Positions 56,940-64,000 of a stretch of DNA of 64,000 bases are shown piece after piece (the first letter of the stretch is position 1; each line of letters opens with the position of its first letter). The translations under genes and the position numbers were made by a program. A model generated the notes under the pieces. That model did not search any database and was not told the DNA's origin. It was given only the letters and a program-made list of their open reading frames with translations. This DNA is from Prostheceraeus crozeri (taxonomy: Eukaryota > Platyhelminthes > Polycladida > Euryleptidae). Location: contig CAJQUW010001473.1 of NCBI GenBank assembly GCA_907163375.1, forward strand, positions 1 to 64,000, written 5' to 3'.

Positions 56940-58640
56940 GCTAAGAGGATCAGTTAATCTGGGCGCAAATAGGTTCCAGCTAAGTAGGTAAAATGCAACA
57001 TGAGAATTGACAGAAGTCTTTCGCAAGATAAAAAAATTGAGGGTTTCTTTTTCCCTTACTGCATTCTTGTTTACAAAGTTTGACAGTGGAGAGCCTAGTA
57101 ATGTCAGTTCACCCTGTTTCTTAAATCTACCACTTTGATTTAAATAAATGTGTTCTGAACGGCCAATTTGACAGCAACATATTTACTTGCTTCGTCATGA
57201 TTGAGTAAAAAGATGAACAGTAGCTTCACAACCGGATCGGATGCCGACAGCTAACCGGAATCTTTTTAGTTTAATAATGAAGCCGTAGTAGTACTTTGAA
57301 TGTCTTTCCTGTAGACTCCAATAGCATCTTCGCGGCTCGACCCCACGACGAAGCGACAACACACTTGAATATTGTGTATTGTGTTACCAATTTGCAAACA
57401 ACTATTTAAATGAGATCATTGCTTAACTGTATGCAGTTAATTCACATAAGTTTCAAAGGTTTGCATATAAATAATGATCGACTGTTCATTGCTCTTCATT
57501 GGTCTCATCGCAATATGAAACGCTCTCATTGTATATATCGCAGTAGGATTTCTTTTACCATGGTTAGTCCAACTTCAGAATTGCAGCCACTTTGCAGTCA
57601 GCGCATTGTAGTTCTACACTCTCTATAATTCGTATTCTTAATGTTTTCGACCTTAATGGATATATACCTAAAAGACAAACCTTGCCAAAGTTACATGAAA
57701 AATAAATCAAATTGGTAATCAAATTTGTATTTTAAAACAGTGATATTGTTTATAGCACTTTTATAATTATCAAAGACAAAAATAAATTTGAAATCACTCA
57801 GATAGTTTCGAGAATCTCTTCTTTTACAGATCAAGGATATACTACAATAAGTCTTGACAACAAATCTGAGGAGACATTAGCATTAAAATTGATCTTTTAA
57901 ATGTGATATCTGCAGTCTGCTAATTTACATGCATGCACTGTCTAGTGATAGACGTTCTACAACTCTTCAAATCAGTACTCCACAAGCATAAAAATAAGGA
58001 ATGCGTACAATGTAACTTTTTTAGACTACAGTAAGTACGAAACGTATTTAATTAAGACTGGTTTTATCTGTAGTGGTTAACGTGCACTGATCTATCTTCT
58101 CATGCTGTGTACAGTTTATGGATGACTGAATAAACTGGATAAGTCAATGAAGTGAAGAAGCTGGTGCAGACCTGATTAAATAAAGCGTTTTCTACTACAT
58201 GAACGTGATGAGCCACGTGAGGACACACCCACTATTGACATGATCAGTCGGCTTAGACGCCAACTGTGACGCACGACATCTCACATATTTACTAGGGGGA
58301 ACTTTCACATCCTATCATGTGATTGCTTCTCTTCTCTCCTCTCATGTCTTCTAACCCTGAAATGCACGCTACGTTCTTTGATCAATATTTCAAGCCAGAT
58401 ATGACTTTTGAAATTTAAATTTGTGATTTAATAAAATAAAGTGTATTGCTTTTTCGTACACAAAATGTTAGGCGTGATACAGTACATGGATGGAACCGAT
58501 CCCGGCATTTGTCGACCCGCCGGGTAACAACAATATCTTGCAGTCAACATGCAGCAGTTTTTGAGTTTTTAAATTGACAATGCTTTTCAATTAATATTAG
58601 CATTCTAATTATATTAGACATATTAACTATATGATACCTA
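56940..58640. other. Non-coding interval
   Basis: I looked for the missing last lipin exons here and recognised none. Open frames near 57410 are short and unremarkable. Confidence 0.4.
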
Positions 58641-58824
58641 TTTTATTGCCCGAAGTCGGATAAGCTCTTCTAATATCTATATCAGGCACGTGGAGGGCGG
58701 ACTGCTTTCTGCAATCACTTAATACCGCATCCGAGATTGAGGCGCTTCACGCAGGCGCCACTCATTACATGTTTAGACAAGTAACCTGGCAATTGATAGA
58801 TTTATCAAATCTCAACAGATGTGA

Positions 58825-58869
58825 CCACGACGAGACATGTTTCGGCCTGTTGGGCCTCATCAGTCGTGG
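58825..58869 (-). ncRNA. Hammerhead ribozyme, copy 1
   Basis: On the - strand: stem I 5' arm CCACGA, core CTGATGA, stem II GGCC/GGCC with loop CAACA, core GAA, minimal stem III ACATGT, cleavage base C, then TCGTCGTGG. An extra TCG in the stem I 3' arm loosens stem I, but all core bases are present. Confidence 0.8.
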
Positions 58870-58942
58870 GTAAGTTTGAACCAGCGACGTTGGAGCTAGA
58901 GGACGTGCAAGCATACCCTCTAACCACAAGGCCACCGGACCA
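58866..58942 (-). promoter_or_regulatory. tRNA-like Pol III promoter head, copy 1
   Basis: The - strand carries an A-box-like TGGCCTTGTGG (58934-58924) and a B-box-like GGTTCAAACT (58882-58873) at tRNA spacing, immediately 5' of the ribozyme. It drives internal Pol III transcription in SINE-like repeats (known for such boxes; activity here is inferred). Confidence 0.6.
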
Positions 58943-59130
58943 TCTGTTGAGAGCGAGAATTAGCCAGGAAGGCACTGCTTTAACGCAGGCACGTGGAGGG
59001 TGGACTGCTTTCTGCAATCACTTAATACCGCATCCGAGATTGAGGCGCTTCACACAGGCGCTACTCATTACATGTTTAGACAAGTAACCTGGCAATTGAT
59101 AGATTTATCAAATCTCAACAGATGTGACCA

Positions 59131-59172
59131 CCACGAGACATGTTTCGGCCTGTTGGGCCTCATCAGCGTTGG
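59131..59172 (-). ncRNA. Hammerhead ribozyme, copy 2 (stem I damaged)
   Basis: The core CTGATGA, stem II, GAA, stem III and cleavage C are all intact. The 5' arm of stem I now reads CCAACG instead of CCACGA, because the unit is recombined with an inverted copy exactly here. It probably cleaves poorly. Confidence 0.7.
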
Positions 59173-59226
59173 GCCTGCCTGCGTTAAAGCAGTGCCTTCC
59201 TGGCTAATTCTCGCTCTCAACAGATG

Positions 59227-59303
59227 GTCCGGTGGCCTTGTGGTTAGAGGGTATGCTTGCACGTCCTCTAGCTCCAACGTCGCTGGTTCAAACCTACCCA
59301 CGA
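59227..59303 (+). promoter_or_regulatory. tRNA-like Pol III promoter head, inverted copy
   Basis: A-box-like TGGCCTTGTGG at 59233-59243, followed by GTTAGAGGG, and a B box GGTTCAAACC at 59285-59294. The fold is not a clean cloverleaf with a functional anticodon arm, so this is a tRNA-derived promoter and not a tRNA gene. Confidence 0.65.
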
Positions 59304-59339
59304 CTGATGAGGCCCAACAGGCCGAAACATGTCTCGTGG
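59298..59339 (+). ncRNA. Hammerhead ribozyme, copy 3, fully paired
   Basis: CCACGA (59298-59303) pairs perfectly with TCGTGG (59334-59339) as stem I. CTGATGA is at 59304-59310, stem II GGCC...GGCC at 59311-59323, then GAA. Stem III is ACATGT at 59327-59332 (two base pairs), and the cleavage base is C59333. Type I, with the very short stem III typical of metazoan retrozyme and Penelope-associated hammerheads, which often act as dimers. Confidence 0.88.
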
Positions 59340-59361
59340 TGGTCACATCTGTTGAGATTTG

Positions 59362-59364
<3 letters not shown>

Positions 59365-59408
<44 letters not shown>
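59365..59408. repeat. (AT)n microsatellite
   Basis: About 20 AT dinucleotides at the junction between the inverted ribozyme unit and the inverted Penelope-like fragment. The IYIYIY open frames across it are artefacts. Confidence 0.95.
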
Positions 59409-59410
<2 letters not shown>

Positions 59411-59742
59411 CAAAAAGAGCAGAAGATCTGGAGATGTTGACGAATAAAATAAAAAAATGAAAACCAAAAGTCAGATCCCTGTGATGTGGGACCGGTTTCG
59501 ATGTATTTTCAAAAGACATGTAGAAATTATACAAGACATATGGAGTTTAACAGAGGTTTGAATTTAGAAATAAAATAGCTTTCTTTGGCATCTCTTATGA
59601 TCTTATTGGCATCCCAAGATAGCTGAAAAAACGGCATAGCTTTGAACATTATTGGAGAATTCTTTGCACAAATAGCTATATGCTTGCTGACAGGTAATGG
59701 GGCTTGTAAGGGATGATTGATGTTATGTCGATGAACTGTCAT
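59409..59742 (-). repeat. Inverted 3'-end fragment of the Penelope-like element
   Basis: Reverse complement of about 59985-60378, with an internal deletion of about 70 bp that removes most of the hammerhead-like region. Encodes the last 71 residues of the endonuclease (TVHRHNINHPLQAPLPVSKH). Short inverted tail fragments at the 5' side are a known feature of Penelope-like insertions. Confidence 0.85.
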
Positions 59743-60382
59743 AGATTATTGTCACTACTCATAAGAAATAAGAAAGAAGAAAATAAAGGGGTGACAAAAT
59801 GTAGTGATGGTAAATGTAAATGCTGTCTTCATCTCATAGAGGGTACATCTTTCGATTTCGAGCACACTACTTTCGAAATTAAACGAAATATGAACTGCAA
59901 TTCATCCAATGTCATCTATGTGCTCCAATGTTTGGGCTGTCAACAACTATACATTGGACAGACTGGGGACCAACTAAAGAACAGATTGACAGTTCATAGA
60001 CATAACATCAATTATCCCTTACAATCCCCATTACCTGTCAGCAAGCATATAGCTATTTGTGCAAAGAATTCTCCAATAAAATTCAAAGCTATGCCGTTTT
60101 TTCAGCTTTCTTGGGATGGCAATAAGAGCATAAGAGAGGCCAAAGAAAGCTATTTTATTTCTAAATTCAAACCTCTGTTAAACTCCATATGTCTTGTATA
60201 ATTTCTACATGTCTTTTGATGATTTAATCATTAGTTGTTATGATTTCGTGATATCCTGTGTGCATGAGTAGGTGTTAAAAATACATCGAAACCGGTCGCA
60301 CATCACAGGGATCTGACTTTTGGTTTTTTTTTAAAATTTTATTCGTCTACATCTCCAGATCTTCTGCTCTTTTTGCTTAATA
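59743..60382 (+). repeat. Penelope-like 5' pseudo-LTR (endonuclease end plus 3' UTR)
   Basis: Carries a 5'-truncated coding end that reaches TAA at 60199 (includes VIYVLQCLGCQQLYIGQTGD) and then the untranslated tail. This duplicates the element's own end, head to tail. The last about 40 bases (CTCCAGATCTTCTGCTC…) are not repeated at the 3' copy. Confidence 0.85.
60253..60312 (+). ncRNA. Degenerate hammerhead-like fold in the 5' pseudo-LTR
   Basis: ATCCTGTG pairs with CACAGGGAT (stem I with one bulge). GGTGT pairs with ACATC (stem II). GAA follows, then ACCGGT (minimal stem III), and C is at the expected cleavage place. The CTGATGA core is replaced by CATGAGTA, so catalysis is unlikely as it stands. 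Confidence 0.5.
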
Positions 60383-60386
60383 CCTA

Positions 60387-61417
60387 ATGGAGATGGTAAG
60401 GACCCGAAGTCAGACAGATGAGCCAACAACAGAAGATAAATTGGACTCAATGTTGTGTAAATTGGACAACATAACAACTATTTTGCATCAGATGAATAAC
60501 TTTCTGATCAACTCATTTTTACAGCAAACGGAAAATACATTCAGAACATGCTTATTGGATGTTAATAAAGAATTAAAAGATAGCATGACAATAATGAAGA
60601 ATGATATCAAAAAGGTAACTACTTCAACAATTACAAATGAAATGGAATAAAAAAAACTAACAAAAAGGAAATTTTTGTATTACGAGGCAATTCGCATAAA
60701 TGGCATAGCAGACATTTATCAAGAAGCATTAGATGGGGAAGAGACAAAAATTTCAAAAAAGTTTTTCAAAAATTCATCAATTGAACAGGAAGAGATTGAT
60801 AGAGTGATGATGAAGGAATTGATGGTCAATGAAACAAGACACGAAATTCAGAGGTTACGGATGAATGCCGAATTCAAGCTCAGCTATGTGAGTAAAATAG
60901 ATTCGCAAGTGTATACCACTTATGAAGAATATCTCGATATGCATTCAGCCCAATTACAGAAACAGAAATGGTGTGAACTTACTGAGACAGAAGAAAGCAA
61001 TAGTCGTAAAATTTGGGAGGAAAAGTCGAAATTTTTCTTCTTTGATATAGATGTTTTCTTATTCTTCTAAATAGTCAATCGAAAAGTAGAAGTGTGAAAT
61101 TTAGGTCCTCGGAAGAAAGAAACGTAGATTTAATTGTGAGGCCGTTTAAAAATAATCAAATAAATAACCGTCAGTATGTCTGGAACGGTAGAAATGTGAG
61201 AAATAATAGATTTAGAAATAATAGAAATATGAATACTGATAGAGACTTTAATTTTAGAGGTCGAAATAATTTTAGAGGACGAAATAATTTCAGAGGACGA
61301 AATAATTTTAGAAGTTGGAATAGAAATAATATTAATCACTATAATGAAAATCTGGAGGATAATGACTCCAATGGTCAATACTTTGAAAATCATAATAGTA
61401 ATTATTTTTTAGACTAA
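60387..61417 (+). pseudogene. Penelope-like N-terminal region (coiled-coil and RG-rich)
   Basis: Three pieces in different frames. 60387-60650 is a helical, coiled-coil-like start (TTEDKLDSMLCKLDNITTIL). 60675-61070 is a charged segment. 61094-61417 is Asn/Arg-rich with three exact RGRNNF units (the repeats FRGRNNFRGRNNFRGRNNF) typical of RNA-binding RG boxes. Together they likely form the RNA-binding front of the element's protein or a first ORF. At least two frameshifts are needed to join them. Confidence 0.6.
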
Positions 61418-61437
61418 ACTGTATCTCTACACTAAAT

Positions 61438-63645
61438 GTGTCATCTACTGAACTAGACGAAGATGCTCGGATGTTATTATCTAGAGGTTGTAAGTTTATT
61501 CCTATGCCGAATAAAAGCAATTATATTGTTGATAACGAAATACATGAGTATCATCGTAAATTACGTTTAATTGATCACTTTAAGGATAATGAATATATTG
61601 ATGACGATTCCCTTGAGCTTAATTATAAAAATGACAGTAATTTCGAACTTTCCAAAAATAACAAAGAACTAGAAATGATGATTCATTTAATGAACTTATC
61701 TGTTAAGAAAGAGCAAAATGAAGGAAATAATAAAGCGAAAAAGCATAACTTATCACTTGACGAAAATATAACTTTGGATGATTTAAGAAATAACAAAAAT
61801 ATTCACATAACTAAAGCTGACAAAGGAGGAGCGTTCGTTGTTTTAGACAATAGCATCTATTTGCAAAGAATCATGACAGATCATTAGTCAGATACTACAA
61901 CTTACGAAAAAATAGAGAAGTATTATGTTTATTCCACTCTGAATAAGATAAAACAGTTTTGTGAATTGAATAAGAGTTCACTAACACAAAAAGAATCCTC
62001 TTATCTATCACATTTTCATCCGTCTCTACCATATATGTACGGACTGCCTAAAATTCATAAGCAAATCGATATACTTCGCAATCGTTCAGTAGACAAATAT
62101 GGTTACATGGAATGCAAAATTCCCACAATCACTTTTAGGCCGATTATAAGCAACGTGAACTCTCCCACCAGTCGTTTAAGTGAATTCATAGACATTATTC
62201 TTCAGCCTCTGGCCGCATCGATCCCGAGCTTTTGTAGAGATACTTTTGACTTTCTTCGTAAATTGCCAACGTCTATAAATGATGAAATTCTTGCTGCATC
62301 TGATGTCCAGTCTTTATATACGAGCATACCTCATACCTTAGGATTAGAGGCACTTAAATATTGGTTGACAGAAAAAAGGCACATGATTCCGAATAGAATT
62401 ACAAATGATTGCATTTTGGAGGGAATCAGTCTAATCCTCAATAAAAATATTTTTACATTTAATGATGCTATATACAAACAAATATCCGGAACAGCCATGG
62501 GTACGAAATGTGCTCCATCCTATGCAAATTTAGTTATGGGCTATTTAGAAGTGATGCTATACGAGAAATTGAGAGAAAGACTAACAGATATTCAATGTGA
62601 CTACTTCAGAGGAAAATGGATTCGTTATCTGGACGATTGTTTCGTGATTTGGCCGTGTGAATTTGGCGACATTAATATCTTATACCTTTCCTTAAATACA
62701 TTGCATAACAATATAAAATTTACAATGGAAGAAAGTTCAACCAGAATAAATTTCCTAGACGTAAACATATACAAGAAGAATAACAGATGTGAAACTGACA
62801 TTTACCACAAACCAACTGATAGTCCTTATAAATCTTGTCATCCTAAACACATTTTGAGAAATGTCCCATTCAATTTGGCAAACCGATTAAAGATGATAAT
62901 ATTGGAAAGAGACAGACTTCACATGCGAATTTCGGAACTAAAAGAGAATCTGAGAAGACTAAATTATCCAGTAAAATTAATTAAAGGTTCAATTACAAGA
63001 GCACTGACCTCAAACTCGAAAACTAAAAACAAAACTCAAAATGGCAAGATAATTCGGTTTATTCATACGTATGATCCAAATAACCCAAAGTGTTTTGCAA
63101 ACGTCATAAAGCCGTCATTTGATAATTTAAAAGTGCTGAGATCTTTTGACAGATATGTGATTCAGGCCGCATATAAACAACCAAGGACATTATTGTCACT
63201 ACTCATGAGAAATAAGAAAGAAGAAAATAAAGGGGTGACAAAATGTAGTGATGGTAAATGTAAATGCTGTCTTCATCTCATAGAGGGTACATCTTTCGAT
63301 TTCGAGCACACTACTTTCGAAATTAAACGAAATATGAACTGCAATTCATCCAATGTCATCTATGTGCTCCAATGTTTGGGCTGTCAACAACTATACATTG
63401 GACAGACTGGGGACCAACTAAAGAACAGATTGACAGTTCATAGACATAATATCAATTATCCCTTACAATCCCCATTACCTGTCAGCAAGCATATAGCTAT
63501 TTGTGCAAAGAATTCTCCAATAAAGTTCAAAGCTATGCCGTTTTTTCAGCTTTCTTGGGATGCCAATAAGAGCATAAGAGAGGCCAAAGAAAGCTATTTT
63601 ATTTCTAAATTCAAACCTCTGTTAAACTCCATATGTCTTGTATAA
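61438..63645 (+). pseudogene. Penelope-like reverse transcriptase with GIY-YIG endonuclease, one TAG
   Basis: A single frame with one TAG at 61885-61887. The N-terminal signature is ITKADKGGAFVVLD. Then come MYGLPKIHK and RPIISNVNSP, motif A SDVQSLYTSIP, motif B GTAMGTKCAPSYANLVMG, motif C IRYLDDCFVIW (catalytic DD) and INFLDV. After a linker, a Cys cluster (CSDGKCKCC) precedes the GIY-YIG domain VIYVLQC…LYIGQTGDQLKNRLTVHRH, with conserved Tyr, Arg and His. 735 codons. It would copy the element RNA at a nicked site. The start may be the ATG at 61438, but the frame could continue the RG-rich region. Confidence 0.92.
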
Positions 63646-63696
63646 TTTCTACATGTCTTTTGATGATTTAATCATTAGTTGTTATGATTTCGTGAT

Positions 63697-63756
63697 ATCC
63701 TGTGTGCATGAGTAGGTGTTAAAAATACATCGAAACCGGTCGCACATCACAGGGAT
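63697..63756 (+). ncRNA. Degenerate hammerhead-like fold in the 3' pseudo-LTR
   Basis: Same sequence and fold as at 60253-60312, as expected from the repeated pseudo-LTR. The two copies bracket one full element of about 3.44 kb. Confidence 0.5.
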
Positions 63757-63785
63757 CTGACTTTTGGTTTTTATTTTTAAATTTT

Positions 63786-64000
63786 ATATATATATATATA
63801 TATATATATTTTATATGTATATATATATATTTATTGAAAATACTCAAGAGTATTTCCAGGCTCCCACGCCGCACCAGCTACTATCCAACCTTGTGAGAAG
63901 AGACAAAAAAAACTTTTGCTGTGGAAGACCGGTTTCGAGATTTATTCTTTCTCAATTCCACATGCACTTAGCGTTGCAAGACCCGAAGTCGGATAAGCTC
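63786..64000. other. (AT)n tract and flank
   Basis: An AT/TA microsatellite to about 63830, then unique sequence with a GACCGGTTTCG near 63930, the complement of the CGAAACCGGTC seen in the pseudo-LTRs. The last 19 bases (CCCGAAGTCGGATAAGCTC) repeat 58649-58667. Confidence 0.6.

Larger units (their letters stand above)
58684..59367 (-). repeat. Tandem and inverted array of a tRNA-headed hammerhead-ribozyme repeat
   Basis: A unit of about 303 bp starting CAGGCACGTGGAGGG (as seen on +) occurs at 58684-58986 and restarts at 58987. The second copy is cut at about 59172, where an inverted copy of the tRNA-like and ribozyme part follows (59178-59367). On the transcribed strand each unit has a tRNA-like head with A and B boxes, a hammerhead ribozyme and a unique tail. 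This layout matches retrozyme/Sm-alpha-like repeats, which make self-cleaved, circularised RNAs and move with help of other retroelements. No protein is encoded. The inverted copy abuts an AT microsatellite and the Penelope-like element. Confidence 0.8.
59409..63785 (+). mobile_element. Penelope-like retroelement with pseudo-LTR
   Basis: Order: inverted tail fragment, direct pseudo-LTR (59743-60382, nearly identical to 63190-63783), N-terminal coding region, reverse transcriptase with GIY-YIG endonuclease, 3' pseudo-LTR. The family primes reverse transcription at DNA nicks made by its endonuclease. Interruptions: frame breaks at about 60650-61090 and 61424-61438, and one TAG in the main frame, so this copy is probably inactive. 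The very high identity of the two pseudo-LTRs (a handful of differences) points to a recent insertion. Confidence 0.92.

Noticed and set aside
57305..57375. Possible missing lipin exon after CCTGTAG
   Set aside because: The reading hits a stop quickly and lacks the conserved sequence expected after exon 10.
59227..59303. A true tRNA gene
   Set aside because: A and B boxes are present, but the arms do not form a clean cloverleaf and it is fused to a ribozyme in repeated copies.
58805..59362. Open frames across the ribozyme array on both strands
   Set aside because: Repeat artefacts. The conserved features are RNA stems and Pol III boxes, and the mirrored proteins come from the inverted copy.
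59343..59534. Open frames with IYIYIYIY runs
   Set aside because: They are translations of the AT microsatellite.
1..64000. CRISPR arrays, bacterial operons or ribosome-binding sites
   Set aside because: The window is eukaryotic, with spliced genes. The tandem repeats lack regular unique spacers.

Overview
The window is nuclear DNA of an invertebrate animal. It is AT-rich, has spliced genes with GT/AG introns, and carries transposons typical of marine invertebrates. The only clear host gene is a lipin (phosphatidate phosphatase), of which ten phase-compatible exons lie on the + strand between 43.66 and 55.89 kb; the last exons were not found. A second spliced gene, on the - strand at the left edge (about 1.5 kb to beyond base 1), encodes a proline-rich C2H2 zinc-finger protein that may be the front of a mobile-element DNA polymerase. 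Species cannot be named from the sequence.

From about 9.3 to 37.1 kb there is a stack of elements inserted into each other, each level proven by target-site duplications. An old coding relic (9.36-10.09 and 36.89-37.07 kb) was split by a Ty3/gypsy-like LTR retrotransposon (10091-about 36881; LTRs differ by 3 of about 320 bases). That retrotransposon was hit by a hAT in its 5' LTR (10169-11627, 8-bp duplication), a second hAT in its RNase H (14098-16449, 8-bp duplication), and a complete Polinton/Maverick in its integrase (17361-35952, 6-bp duplication GAGAGT). The Polinton's own DNA polymerase gene was then hit by a Tigger/pogo element (24211-26568, TA duplication).

The Polinton has about 442-bp terminal inverted repeats with a hairpin near each tip. 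It carries family-B DNA polymerase, packaging ATPase, major capsid protein, a probable minor capsid protein, an adenain-like protease, a fibre-like coiled-coil protein, a PLA2-like domain fused to a retroviral-type integrase, and several small proteins. Nearly every gene is broken by stops or frameshifts, although the terminal repeats are about 98% identical. The polymerase also contains an intein (26705-27735) with a LAGLIDADG endonuclease, placed inside catalytic motif C.

The right end (58.68-64 kb) holds a second system: a tandem and inverted array of about 300-bp units, each with a tRNA-like Pol III promoter and a type I hammerhead ribozyme, directly abutting a Penelope-like retroelement. 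The Penelope-like element has an inverted 3' fragment, a direct pseudo-LTR, and a reverse transcriptase with a GIY-YIG endonuclease. Its pseudo-LTRs carry a degenerate hammerhead-like fold.

Other parts: diverged repeats and a possible small gene at 1.6-5.7 kb, a piggyBac-like scrap near 7.0 kb, a dead Tc1/mariner at 38.27-39.54 kb, a small MITE-like repeat at 41.0 kb, a 205-bp repeat present twice in the lipin region, and a LINE fragment at 56.5 kb.
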